This document shows, in pieces, positions 31,399 through 38,207 of a stretch of DNA of 44,361 bases. The position numbers and the translations under genes are program-made. Positions within the stretch are counted from its first letter, which is position 1. Every line of letters begins with the position of its first letter. Origin of the DNA: Chthonomonadales bacterium (GTDB lineage: Bacteria > Armatimonadota > Chthonomonadetes > Chthonomonadales > CAJBBX01); NCBI GenBank assembly GCA_013360745.1, contig JABWBA010000023.1, positions 1-44,361 on the forward strand, given 5' to 3'. A model generated the notes under the pieces. That model was not told where the DNA came from and did not search any database. It saw only the letters and a list, made by a program, of their open reading frames with translations.

Positions 31399-33231
31399 TT
31401 ACCAGTTCGTGACGGGATCGCGGACGAGTCGCGGCGCGGGCTTACTGAAGTCGCGCTTGACCGGAACCTGCTGCGCCACCTGTTGCGCGATGGCCCAAGC
31501 CATGAAGCGGTCGGAATACTTGCCGCGCTCGGGAGCGACCTTGCCGCTTTCCTCGCGGACGAGCGTGGACATTTCCATCGCCAACCCGAACGACTTGATC
31601 CCGTGCGTGTCCTCGCGGAGCAGTTCGGCGGCGTGGGCGAGCAGGAGCGGGCGGGTTCTCGCGTTCGTGTCCCATCCAAGCTGATTCTCCTGCCGGTCCA
31701 TCTTCTTGCCGACCGAATGGCGGAAATAGACGAACGGGTAGCGATAGCCGCGCCAGAGCTTGTTCGCGGCGGGGACGCCCCACGATCCCGTTGTCTCGAT
31801 GGCGCACCACGGCTTGTTGAAGAGCAGGCAGGCGAGATAGATTTGCTCGGCGAGTAGATCGGGGTCGACGCGGCTGTGGTACTCAGCGAGCTGTTCACGG
31901 GTCTTGTGGTCGATGACCTCAATCGCGTGGAACGCCGGCTGCGCCCCCTCGACCTCCGGGTGCCCGCCGCTTACGTCGACGCCGATGACGGCCTGCTCGG
32001 TGTAGGGGACGTTCGGGTCGTGCCAGAACTTCCAGTCGCTTGCTTCGCCTAGCTTCAGTTCCGACGCGGGCACAAACTTCGCGGCACCGGGGACGACGAT
32101 CTGATCGCCGGTCGGTGTAGCACGATTGCTCTCTTTTGTGGAGAAGAGCTTGCCCACGGCGGGGCCGGGGTTGTCGGGGGAGGGGTCACGCGGGTCGGAG
32201 ATTCGGGCGCGGACAAGGACGCCGCGCATGAGACTCGCATCGAACACCTGCCGCGCTGAGGCGACGAACGCCTCGGCCGGCGTCGACGGGTACTCCTGCT
32301 GGAACTGTTCGATCTTGCCCGACGACTCGTTGGCGATTGTCTTGCGCCGCCAGTTCAACTGCTCAAGGGTGAGCGGAACATGCTCGCCGGTCATCGAGTC
32401 GATGGGGCCGGGATCGAAAAGCTGCTCTTCGCCCTCCGCAAACCGGGACTGCGACGTGTCCCCCACGCGAAACCGCGCCTTCTCGTCCTCGTTGTCGAAC
32501 GGCCGCGAATACTGCTCCTCCTTCCACCACGGCCAGAAGAAGGGGATGTAGTCGTTGAGCCCCTCTTCCGCGTCATCCCACAAGCCCTTGAAGTCGTTGT
32601 GGCCGTTCGCGGTCGATTCGATGATGAACATGGACTCGGGATGGTCGGGGACCGCGTTCTTGAGCGCGGTCAGCTTCGTAACAAGATCATCCCAGAAGGC
32701 AGCCTCCGATGCGTGGACTGCCTGATAGGTGCCGCCTCGTCCGGCTTGGAACTCGCCGGCCGTGTCAACGAGATAGACCGAATCGGGGAACCCGCCGCCC
32801 TGCGCGATGGCCCGCTTGCCGCCGTTGAGAAAGTGAAGCTCCCTGCCCCTGCGGGTGCCTGCGAGGTCGGGCTTGTACGCGGGCTCATCGGGGAGCAGGT
32901 CGTACATGCGCTTGCCGATCCGGTAGAGCTTCGCCCCGGTGTCGCGGTCGTGAGCGACGACGACCACGTTGTAGTTGGGCCGCGTCGTCGCCCGCTGGAT
33001 CAGCTTGCTTTGGACCGCCGTGGAGAATCCGATCTGCCGCGCCTTGAGGATGATCGCCCTCATAGCGTGGCCTGCTATGCGCTGCTCTTCCAGCGCCTTG
33101 TCGAGCGCAAGCTGCGCGGGGGAGTAGGTGAACGGGACAATCTCGCCTCGCTTGTTGGCGATCTTGAGTAGGTGCCGCGAGTAGAAGGGGGTATCGGTGC
33201 GTAGCCGTTCGGCTACTTCCTCAGCGTTCAC
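31399..33231 (-). CDS. terL: terminase large subunit
   Basis: A 610-residue DNA-packaging motor. The ATPase domain shows K-A-R-Q-I-G-F-S-T (63-71, a terminase-type Walker A variant) and V-H-A-S-E-A-A-F-W (Walker B/catalytic Glu region), then a helical link. The nuclease domain begins with V-I-G-V-D-V-S-G-G, the first metal-binding aspartate motif, and ends near D-R-F-M-A-W-A-I-A. GTG at 33231 overlaps the stop of the small gene before it. It would cut and pump DNA into heads through the portal. Confidence 0.85.
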   Translation of the reverse strand: MNAEEVAERLRTDTPFYSRHLLKIANKRGEIVPFTYSPAQLALDKALEEQRIAGHAMRAIILKARQIGFSTAVQSKLIQRATTRPNYNVVVVAHDRDTGAKLYRIGKRMYDLLPDEPAYKPDLAGTRRGRELHFLNGGKRAIAQGGGFPDSVYLVDTAGEFQAGRGGTYQAVHASEAAFWDDLVTKLTALKNAVPDHPESMFIIESTANGHNDFKGLWDDAEEGLNDYIPFFWPWWKEEQYSRPFDNEDEKARFRVGDTSQSRFAEGEEQLFDPGPIDSMTGEHVPLTLEQLNWRRKTIANESSGKIEQFQQEYPSTPAEAFVASARQVFDASLMRGVLVRARISDPRDPSPDNPGPAVGKLFSTKESNRATPTGDQIVVPGAAKFVPASELKLGEASDWKFWHDPNVPYTEQAVIGVDVSGGHPEVEGAQPAFHAIEVIDHKTREQLAEYHSRVDPDLLAEQIYLACLLFNKPWCAIETTGSWGVPAANKLWRGYRYPFVYFRHSVGKKMDRQENQLGWDTNARTRPLLLAHAAELLREDTHGIKSFGLAMEMSTLVREESGKVAPERGKYSDRFMAWAIAQQVAQQVPVKRDFSKPAPRLVRDPVTNW

Positions 33232-33391
33232 GTCCGGCCTTACTGAGCCGCAGCCCGTCCTCAGCGATGCGCCGGACCTCCTTGATTATCTCGTTGCGGG
33301 TCATCCCCTCCGACCGCTTGACGATATGGCGGATGCGGCGCAGCGCCTCGTACTGCTGCTGCTCGATGCTCTGCTCGGTAAAGGCGGTCAT
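33221..33391 (-). CDS. small helical protein before large terminase (56 aa)
   Basis: Read from the reverse complement: MTAFTEQSIEQQQYEALRR and ending K-A-G-R-E-R. It is basic and helical. Its ATG overlaps the previous stop and its end overlaps the terminase start by 11 bases. Position would fit a packaging accessory, but it is shorter than usual small terminases. Confidence 0.55.
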   Translation of the reverse strand: MTAFTEQSIEQQQYEALRRIRHIVKRSEGMTRNEIIKEVRRIAEDGLRLSKAGRER

Positions 33392-33537
33392 CCGTCCAAG
33401 AGCCTTTCGTAACGCTTGATGCGGGCCTCGCTGTCTCTAACGAAAACGGGCGAAAGCTTTAGAGTCCTCGCCCGCTTCAGGAACCTGCGCTCGCGCTCAA
33501 GCTGCTTTCGGATCGTCTTGTCGCTGGCCCTATCCAT
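33388..33537 (-). CDS. small basic helical protein (49 aa)
   Basis: ATG 33537 begins MDRASDKTIRKQLERERRFL; the sequence is basic and helical (R-I-K-R-Y-E-R-L-L-D-G). The in-frame extension to 33648 is antisense/overlap with the methyltransferase. Start and stop overlap neighbours. Unknown function. Confidence 0.5.
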   Translation of the reverse strand: MDRASDKTIRKQLERERRFLKRARTLKLSPVFVRDSEARIKRYERLLDG

Positions 33538-34144
33538 TGAGCAGTTCCCCCGCCGTGTTGAGGCATTGGTCGCCCCAGGTGTCCCATCCAAGTCGGTTGA
33601 CGCGGGCGAATAGCTCGACGTAGGGGCCGGGGCTGATCTGCTCGACAAGCTCGGTGAACGCTTCGGGCTTCGCTGAGTGAATCTTGGCGGGAGCGCGGCC
33701 CGTCCATTCGTAAGGCTGCTTCCAGAAGTGAACCCCGACCGGATGATAGCTCGGGAAGGTCGCCTTGCCCCTTCGGGCGACTAGGACGGGTTCGTGATCG
33801 TTGCGGAACGCTCCGGTCCCGAGCCCCGGTGAACGCAACCCCCAAATGATCTCCCCGCAGGGCTCAAACCCCCACGCCCTAGCAACCCGCGCCGCGTCAC
33901 CCTCCCGAAAGACCTTCCGCGTGGCCCACATAAAGAGGGCAGCGTCGTCGTCCGCAATCCGCTCGACGGGCAGCTCGTAAATGTCGGAGAGCCCCATCGT
34001 GGAGTAAGCCATCTCGCGTCCCGGCGTACCCCGCTCGGGGCCGGACCACCAAGCGCCGCCCTTCGCCTTAGCCGATCTCGGGGTCCAGTCGAGGGGCCAG
34101 GGAGGGTCGGCGACGATCGTGCGGTATCGGCCCGCGTCACCCAT
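33530..34144 (-). CDS. MT-A70-family DNA adenine methyltransferase
   Basis: A 204-residue protein with the D-P-P-W catalytic motif at residues 13-16 and the MT-A70 style S-A-M-binding end (H-S-A-K-P-E-A-F-T-E-L-V-E...Y-V-E-L-F-A-R). It is expected to make N6-methyladenine in DNA. No matching restriction endonuclease is seen nearby, so it probably protects phage DNA from host enzymes or marks it for regulation. It lies between two ribbon-helix-helix regulators and terminase. Confidence 0.85.
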   Translation of the reverse strand: MGDAGRYRTIVADPPWPLDWTPRSAKAKGGAWWSGPERGTPGREMAYSTMGLSDIYELPVERIADDDAALFMWATRKVFREGDAARVARAWGFEPCGEIIWGLRSPGLGTGAFRNDHEPVLVARRGKATFPSYHPVGVHFWKQPYEWTGRAPAKIHSAKPEAFTELVEQISPGPYVELFARVNRLGWDTWGDQCLNTAGELLNG

Positions 34145-34469
34145 TGAGCAGTTCCCTTGCTCGCTCTCGGGCGCGGGCTCGCCGTTCGTCGTCGTTCAAG
34201 TCGGCGTTCGTGAGGCCGTCTAGGTGGTCGCGGACTAGGGCTGCAACCAGCTCATCGCTGGACCGGCCGAGCCGCGCCGCCTTGTCCAGCACGGCGGTAG
34301 CAAGGGCGGGGGAGAGGGTGAGGTTCAGTTCTCCCCGTGGGGGAGCCTCAATGTCCTTGCGAACCGCGTCCCGAATCAAATCCGAAATGCTGACGCCCCG
34401 GTTCTTGGCGACTCGCTCGTAGAGCTGCCGTTCCAGCGGGTCGACCCGGAACTGGATCGTGCTAGCCAC
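34137..34469 (-). CDS. ribbon-helix-helix DNA-binding protein
   Basis: GTG at 34469 begins V-A-S-T-I-Q-F-R-V-D-P-L-E-R-Q-L-Y-E-R-V-A-K, a classic ribbon strand plus two helices (S-I-S-D-L-I-R-D-A-V). A second similar segment follows (E-L-N-L-T-L-S-P-A-L-A-T-A-V-L-D-K-A-A-R-L-G-R-S-S-D-E-L-V), so the protein may hold two RHH units. The stop overlaps the methyltransferase region. Likely a transcription regulator or DNA organiser. Confidence 0.7.
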   Translation of the reverse strand: MASTIQFRVDPLERQLYERVAKNRGVSISDLIRDAVRKDIEAPPRGELNLTLSPALATAVLDKAARLGRSSDELVAALVRDHLDGLTNADLNDDERRARARERARELLNG

Positions 34470-34638
34470 GCCTGAGACTCCCGTGCGTCCTGATCCGTGT
34501 CTCGCCGCTAGGCAGCTCGATCCTGACCATGTCCCGCCTGAATCCGATGATTCTGACCCGGTGGACCCGCTCCCCCTCGTTCGCATACGCCTCGTCGCCC
34601 ACGTTCCAGACGTTCGGGCTCAACTGCTTCAATGCCAT
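34462..34638 (-). CDS. small hypothetical protein (58 aa)
   Basis: Read from the reverse complement: MALKQLSPNVWNVGDEAYA and ending T-H-G-S-L-R-R-G. It looks like a small SH3-like beta barrel. GGAGCAGAAGGA precedes the ATG. Overlaps neighbours by 8-10 bases. Function unknown. Confidence 0.6.
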   Translation of the reverse strand: MALKQLSPNVWNVGDEAYANEGERVHRVRIIGFRRDMVRIELPSGETRIRTHGSLRRG

Positions 34639-34817
34639 TCCTTCTGCTCCTTCTCTAGCTCTCTGACGCGGGTGTCAAGATCGGCGAGCTTGAGCAACAC
34701 GTCGCTGACGCTGGAATCGAACTCCCTGAGCAGCCGAACCTCCGCGAGCATCGTCCCGACCTGCGGCCGGCACCTGCCGGTGTGCGCCTCCCCGCCACAA
34801 TCAGGACACGTTTCCAC
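34629..34817 (-). CDS. zinc-knuckle plus coiled-coil protein (62 aa)
   Basis: GTG at 34817 gives E-T-C-P-D-C-G-G-E-A-H-T-G-R-C (a C-x2-C...H/C knuckle) followed by a coiled coil (L-L-R-E-F-D-S-S-V...R-V-R-E-L-E-K-E-Q). It starts inside the end of the RHH gene. Unknown function, perhaps a regulatory partner. Confidence 0.5.
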   Translation of the reverse strand: METCPDCGGEAHTGRCRPQVGTMLAEVRLLREFDSSVSDVLLKLADLDTRVRELEKEQKEWH

Positions 34818-35106
34818 GGCGTAGCTCCTGATCCGCAATCCGTTGCGCCGCCGCGCTGGGAAGTCCCTGCCCCTCAAGTTGTCTGACGCGGGCTCGCCAA
34901 CTCGTCGCAGGTAAAGACGCGGGAGCAGCCCGACCCTGCTCTTCCGCTGGCGGCGGCGCGGGGATCGAACCTACACCCCTGTCGGGACCGCCCTTGAGAG
35001 CCGCTTCCCGAACATAGGCGCTGACGCCCATCGACCCGGCCCGTTGCTCTAGCTCGGCCTTCTCCTCCGGGCTGACCCGGAACCGGATGCTTTCGGTGCG
35101 ACTCAC
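34801..35106 (-). CDS. RHH protein related to MobC-type mobilisation/partition regulators
   Basis: GTG at 35106 begins S-R-T-E-S-I-R-F-R-V-S-P-E-E-K-A-E-L-E-Q-R-A, the ribbon-helix-helix pattern of MobC-like and Arc-like proteins (then G-V-S-A-Y-V-R-E-A-A-L). A proline-rich linker and a C-terminal helix follow. Four copies of a TGTNGCNACA box lie immediately upstream and overlap its promoter, strongly suggesting autorepression. It is the first gene of the leftward packaging-side operon. Confidence 0.7.
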   Translation of the reverse strand: MSRTESIRFRVSPEEKAELEQRAGSMGVSAYVREAALKGGPDRGVGSIPAPPPAEEQGRAAPASLPATSWRARVRQLEGQGLPSAAAQRIADQELRRGNVS

Positions 35107-35107
35107 T

Positions 35108-35162
35108 TGTGGCAACAATAATGTAGCCACAGGACGGATTGTTGCAACAGAATGTGGCCACA
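35108..35162. promoter_or_regulatory. four-box operator array TGTNGCNACA and embedded promoter
   Basis: Boxes at 35108-35117 (TGTGGCAACA), 35122-35131 (TGTAGCCACA), 35140-35149 (TGTTGCAACA) and 35153-35162 (TGTGGCCACA); the last two are perfect palindromes. On the minus strand TTGCAA, a 16-base spacer and TACATT form a promoter inside the array, about 13 bases before the GTG. RHH dimers commonly bind such short repeated boxes in pairs. Confidence 0.7.
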
Positions 35163-35664
35163 ATATAGACGTGCTTGGATGGGGGGGAGTCTCAGGAAGC
35201 TGGGGGCGGCGGAGTCCCGCGAAGGGGTGCGGGGGTGCGCGCGGGCCGGCGAGTTGCGATGCGATTCGGATTCACTCGCAAGCTGTCATATGCATACATA
35301 CATCGCATGAATAGTGATGATGCGAGGGTAAGAGGATCGGGCAATAGAACGGACAGGGAACATGGGCAGCTCGCCTCGTGTACGCGCGTGTACGTGTAGG
35401 CGGGAGGATGGTTGCGCGTGCAACTAAGCTGGCGAATGTGTACGTGCTGACCAGCTCGCCTCTTCCCTTACCTAGCTACCTAGCTAGATGGGTCGGGCGC
35501 GCGGGCTCACGTGTGGGCGGATGGGACGCAGGATCATGCGAGCTGGCGATAGGTGGGCCGTGCTGCGCTCTAGGTGGAGATGCGGCGCGGGTCGATATGC
35601 GGAATGGGCGATGGCATGGATAGTGGGATTGCGGCGCGGTTTCTAAATGTTTGAAGATTGGGGG
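35163..35664. other. gene-poor divergence region with short repeats (possible origin/control region)
   Basis: No convincing gene in about 500 bases; the frames present lack family resemblance and ribosome-binding sites. Repeats seen: GTGTACG three times (two near 35380, one near 35438), CAGCTCGCCTC twice (35368 and 35453), CTAGCTAC/CTAGCTAG in tandem near 35472, ATGCGA several times, and an inverted TCGCAT/ATGCGA around 35310-35335 beside an A/T-richer patch. It separates leftward and rightward transcription. A replication origin or a switch region is possible; neither is shown. Confidence 0.4.
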
Positions 35665-35692
35665 TTGACAAGTAGCCGCTAGGCAGTAGGTT
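35665..35692 (+). promoter_or_regulatory. plus-strand promoter of the accessory early region
   Basis: TTGACA (35665-35670), 16-base spacer, TAGGTT (35687-35692). It is the best sigma-70-like match seen in the window. Transcription would start near 35700, giving a leader of about 105 bases before the first gene at 35809. Confidence 0.6.
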
Positions 35693-35729
35693 GATTTCCA
35701 TCCCGTTAGCTACACGAAGTAGGACCGCA

Positions 35730-35776
35730 GGGCCGGCCATAGCGCGACGCTGCGGGATCGAATCTCGCGCCGGCTC
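35730..35776 (+). ncRNA. tRNA-like three-way-junction fold in the leader
   Basis: GGGCCGGC pairs with GCCGGCTC (eight pairs, one G-U) like an acceptor stem. Inside are a small AGCG-CGA-CGCT hairpin and GCGGG-ATCGAAT-CTCGC, whose loop carries the TCGA core of a T-arm. D and anticodon arms are absent. It may be a structured leader, a tRNA remnant, or a tRNA mimic. Confidence 0.35.
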
Positions 35777-35808
35777 TTCCCGTTAGTACCCGACGAAAGG
35801 AAAGGAAA

Positions 35809-35973
35809 ATGGGACAAGGCAAAGGCAAAGGATGGCGGCGAGATAAGAAGATGCAGCGTTATACCTGCATCCGTTGCGGCCGTAAGGCCACGACGCGGGT
35901 CATTACGCCGATCATGGGAACGCCGGAAGTCCCGGTCAATGCCGGACTCTGCAAGCGGGGATGCAAGCGATGA
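35809..35973 (+). CDS. zinc-ribbon mini-protein (54 aa)
   Basis: First gene of the rightward early region. MGQGKGKGWRRDKKMQRY is followed by T-C-I-R-C-G-R-K and a second pair L-C-K-R-G-C-K-R at the C-terminus, a four-cysteine ribbon. GAAAGGAAAGG precedes the ATG, the same leader found before later genes. Its TGA overlaps the next ATG. Possibly a small DNA- or RNA-binding factor. Confidence 0.65.
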   Translation: MGQGKGKGWRRDKKMQRYTCIRCGRKATTRVITPIMGTPEVPVNAGLCKRGCKR

Positions 35974-36539
35974 CCGCCACGCTCACACGGCAGGAAACCC
36001 GCGCTCGCAAGAATCGGGCGCGGGCTCATGCGCGATGGGTTCCGAAAGGCTCAAGCGCCACCGACTACAGTCCCGAAGAGATCCGGAAGCGGAAGCAGGC
36101 TCACCGGGACTATCTGCGGCGCGTACTGGCCGAGCTAGAAAGCCCGGAGGGTATGCGACGGTTTCTGATCGCACGCGAGCTGCACCCGCACCTAACGCCA
36201 CTTGCCGTGGCAGCCGTGGCAGCCGATGGCGTCCCCGGAGTCGTCTATCGCTACGCGGATGGGAAAGAGGGTTGGCGGCATCATGGACGCCAGATAGCCC
36301 GCGACGAATCCGCTTTCGTATTCGGCACGCGGGCACCTAGCTTCAATCCTCGCGCATTGTTCGGCGAGGGTCAGCTAGTCGGTGGCGAGCATTACGACCG
36401 GGACGACGTTCTAGCGGCCGTGGGAGAGCCGTGCGCGGACGTTGTAGATGCGGCGCGGGCTCACCTAGCGGAGATTCTGCGGCGCGGTCTATCGCCCGCC
36501 AAGACTGCTAACGCGCTTTGCGTGGAAAGTGGCATCTAA
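35970..36539 (+). CDS. ArdC-like protein, copy 1 (189 aa)
   Basis: ATG 35970 overlaps the upstream stop (ATGA). The first ~70 residues are basic and helical (R-K-N-R-A-R-A-H-A-R-W, S-P-E-E-I-R-K-R-K-Q-A-H-R). Then comes G-M-R-R-F-L-I-A-R-E-L-H-P-H-L-T-P-L-A-V-A-A-V-A, V-Y-R-Y-A-D-G-K-E-G-W-R-H-H-G-R-Q-I-A-R-D-E and F-G-T-R-A-P. This resembles the 'W...G..V.kge.a..i.aP' core of ArdC-type ssDNA-binding antirestriction domains. It is a clear paralogue of the gene at 37297. Protection of incoming DNA is a reasonable guess, not shown. Confidence 0.6.
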   Translation: MTATLTRQETRARKNRARAHARWVPKGSSATDYSPEEIRKRKQAHRDYLRRVLAELESPEGMRRFLIARELHPHLTPLAVAAVAADGVPGVVYRYADGKEGWRHHGRQIARDESAFVFGTRAPSFNPRALFGEGQLVGGEHYDRDDVLAAVGEPCADVVDAARAHLAEILRRGLSPAKTANALCVESGI

Positions 36540-36562
36540 GCACTAGGCGGAAAGCCTACGGC
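36537..36562 (+). repeat. intergenic repeat R1, copy 1 (with insertion)
   Basis: TAAGCACTA...AGCCTACGGC with a seven-base insertion. The TAA is the stop codon of ArdC-like copy 1. Related copies occur at 37890, 38542 and 39153. Confidence 0.6.
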
Positions 36563-36589
36563 AAATCACGAAAGGAAAGGGAAGAGCAA

Positions 36590-36709
36590 ATGACAAAAAG
36601 CAAGCGCAAGATCCCGAGCAAGAAAAAGTGTCCCCGATGCGGGCACCCGTACCGGGCAGCATCTCGGCCCTGCGTTCACCCGTGGCATAGGACCGCGCCC
36701 GACCACTAA
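36590..36709 (+). CDS. zinc-finger mini-protein (39 aa)
   Basis: M-T-K-S-K-R-K-I-P-S-K-K-K-C-P-R-C-G-H-P then C-V-H-P-W-H: a C-x2-C...C/H knuckle with a basic N-terminus. AAAGGAAAGG precedes the ATG in the repeated leader context. No family recognised. Confidence 0.6.
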   Translation: MTKSKRKIPSKKKCPRCGHPYRAASRPCVHPWHRTAPDH

Positions 36710-36804
36710 GCGCAAAGCATCCCGCCGCTGCTCCGGTAATGCCGGCGCGGGCTCACGACTCGGCAGCGGCATCCCGTAGTCAACCGAAAGAAAGGAACGG
36801 GAAA

Positions 36805-36945
36805 ATGAATGACAAGCCATCCGACGAGAAGCCGGACACGGCAGATTGGGAACGCTGCCCGCACTGCGGGGAACCGCTTGACCCCGATGAGGCAAGCGAT
36901 CAGTGCGAGCACTGCGGCGAAGAGATCGGTCGTGAGCCCCGATGA
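36805..36945 (+). CDS. double-zinc-knuckle mini-protein (46 aa)
   Basis: Acidic: W-E-R-C-P-H-C-G-E-P-L-D-P and Q-C-E-H-C-G-E-E-I-G, two C-x2-C knuckles 17 residues apart as in rubredoxin-like or zinc-ribbon proteins. The leader CCCGTAGTC...GAAAGAAAGGAACGGG is repeated before the gene at 37989. The TGA overlaps the ATG of the next gene. Confidence 0.65.
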   Translation: MNDKPSDEKPDTADWERCPHCGEPLDPDEASDQCEHCGEEIGREPR

Positions 36946-37196
36946 GCCCGCGCACCCTAACCGACTCGCATAAGCGAGCGATGCAAGAGGGCCGGCGTCG
37001 TGCAATCGCCGAACGTCCGCAGCGCCGTAAGCAGCGGTTGCAGGAAGTGGACGCGCGGCTTACTGAGCTAGGCGCATTGTCCGATGCGTTGCGAGCGCAG
37101 GGCGACCAGACACCGCTGACGATGCGAGACGAGATGCGAGAGCTGGCTCACGAGTGGACGGCTATCCGCGCTGAGATTCTGCGGGAGGCTGAGTGA
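36942..37196 (+). CDS. SPRTL-DSHK basic protein, copy 1 (84 aa)
   Basis: M-S-P-R-T-L-T-D-S-H-K-R-A-M-Q-E-G-R-R-R-A followed by a coiled-coil-like segment (R-L-Q-E-V-D-A-R-L-T-E-L-G-A-L). The first 20 residues recall NUMOD3-type DNA-binding motifs ('S-x-x-H-K-x-x-x-x-x-G'). It has a full paralogue at 38204, each followed by the same 33-residue membrane peptide. Function unknown; DNA binding is suggested by the basic motif. Confidence 0.65.
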   Translation: MSPRTLTDSHKRAMQEGRRRAIAERPQRRKQRLQEVDARLTELGALSDALRAQGDQTPLTMRDEMRELAHEWTAIRAEILREAE

Positions 37197-37297
37197 TGGC
37201 GCGGTTCATTAGGCAGGAAGCATCCCGCCCGCGTGGTTTGGCTTGGGTCGTGGCGTTGTACGCGCTCGCCCCGTGGATAGTGGAAAGGATCAGCTAA
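37196..37297 (+). CDS. 33-residue membrane peptide, copy 1
   Basis: M-A-R-F-I-R-Q-E-A-S-R-P-R-G then a hydrophobic span (L-A-W-V-V-A-L-Y-A-L-A-P-W-I-V) and E-R-I-S. TGATG overlap with the gene before and TAATG overlap with the ArdC-like gene after. An equally long copy at 38443 differs at few positions, which shows it is under protein-level constraint. Confidence 0.65.
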   Translation: MARFIRQEASRPRGLAWVVALYALAPWIVERIS

Positions 37298-37899
37298 TGC
37301 CGCATCTACCGTCCCCCGACTATGAATCGCTCGCTGCGATGCCCGTGGGCGAGGATGAGCGGAAGGCTAACCGCATCCGCCGTGCCCAGCTCCGGGCGAT
37401 GCTGCGCGGCGAGTCCTATTCGGCCGATGAGAAACGCGCCATTAGGCGAGCGCATAGCGACGCTAACGCGGAAGCGTTGCGCCGGCTTGAAACCGTCGAC
37501 GGGATGGCGCGGTTTCTCGAAACGCGGGAGCTGAATCCGCAGCTAACGCCGCTGGCAGCGGCGCGCGTTGCGATGGATGCTCCCGGGCGGGTAGTGGCGA
37601 CGTTCCGCGAATGGAAGCAAGCGGGATGCCGCGTTCGCAAGGACGAACACGCAATCAGCTACGGGACGAAAGCGCCGGCTTATTGGCCGCTCCCGCTCTT
37701 CGCTGCCGAGCAGACTGACTACCCGGAAGAGCTGGAAGAGCGGCAGATTGCCGAAACCGGCTCGCCTAGCGATGAACTAGTCGACGCTGCCCTCGCATCC
37801 CTGCGGGAGCGGTTCGCGGCTATGGGCCGTAAGACGAAAGCCCTAAACGCATGGGCCGCTGAGTCTGGATTGGGCGGGAGGCTCGTAACTAAGCACTAA
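37297..37899 (+). CDS. ArdC-like protein, copy 2 (200 aa)
   Basis: ATG 37297 overlaps the membrane peptide stop (TAATG). After a helical N-terminal part it has G-M-A-R-F-L-E-T-R-E-L-N-P-Q-L-T-P-L-A-A, V-A-T-F-R-E-W-K-Q-A-G-C-R-V-R-K-D-E-H-A-I-S-Y and Y-W-P-L-P-L-F-A-A-E-Q-T-D. The 'F-x-x-W-k-x-x-G-x-x-V-r-K-x-E-x-a-I' and 'lFaxeQtD' pieces are close to ArdC-type N-terminal domains. It lacks a visible metalloprotease H-E-x-x-H, so only the ssDNA-binding half is present. Paralogue of 35970-36539. Confidence 0.65.
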   Translation: MPHLPSPDYESLAAMPVGEDERKANRIRRAQLRAMLRGESYSADEKRAIRRAHSDANAEALRRLETVDGMARFLETRELNPQLTPLAAARVAMDAPGRVVATFREWKQAGCRVRKDEHAISYGTKAPAYWPLPLFAAEQTDYPEELEERQIAETGSPSDELVDAALASLRERFAAMGRKTKALNAWAAESGLGGRLVTKH

Positions 37900-37908
37900 G
37901 CCTACGGC
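37890..37908 (+). repeat. intergenic repeat R1, copy 2
   Basis: TAAGCACTAAGCCTACGGC, overlapping the stop of ArdC-like copy 2 and running directly into GCGCGGGCTCAC. Identical in 19 bases to the copy at 38542. Confidence 0.75.
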
Positions 37909-37988
37909 GCGGGCTCACGGTGAGCTTTGCCCGGATTCGACTTCCGGCCCGCGCATCCCGTAATCAACGAAAGAAAGGAACGGGAACA

Positions 37989-38207
37989 ATGCAAGCGTAC
38001 TGCGAAACCGGGGATCATTACCCGGAGGAAGTCATCGCGGATTCGGGTGCCGAGCTAGGCGTCATCGTCTACGGCAACGGCGAAGTGTCAAACCGATGGG
38101 AGGATGGCATTGTCGGCGTCCCCGCTGCGGCCTCCGACCGCGCCTACGCCGATGACGAGCCGGTCTGCCCGGACCATCATTGCTGCGTGTCGTGGAGGCG
38201 AGCGTGA
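37989..38207 (+). CDS. small protein with cysteine/histidine cluster (72 aa)
   Basis: M-Q-A-Y-C-E-T-G-D-H-Y-P-E-E at the start and V-C-P-D-H-H-C-C-V-S-W at the end, a likely zinc site closed by the two termini. Preceded by the repeated CCCGTAATC...AAAGAAAGGAACGGG leader. Its TGA overlaps the GTG of the next gene. Occupies the place of the zinc-knuckle gene in the first cassette. Confidence 0.6.
   Translation: MQAYCETGDHYPEEVIADSGAELGVIVYGNGEVSNRWEDGIVGVPAAASDRAYADDEPVCPDHHCCVSWRRA

Noticed and set aside
35175-35623. Two plus-strand frames (35175-35399 and 35378-35623) in the divergence region
   Set aside because: They have no ribosome-binding site, no recognisable domain, low-complexity Gly/Arg composition, and lie over the repeats; treated as non-coding.
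35665-35810. A complete tRNA gene in the early leader
   Set aside because: Only acceptor- and T-arm-like stems fit; no D-arm or anticodon arm could be drawn, so it is reported as tRNA-like only.
37297-37899. Full-length ArdC antirestriction protein with protease domain
   Set aside because: At 200 residues there is no H-E-x-x-H metalloprotease motif; only the N-terminal ssDNA-binding-like part is supported.
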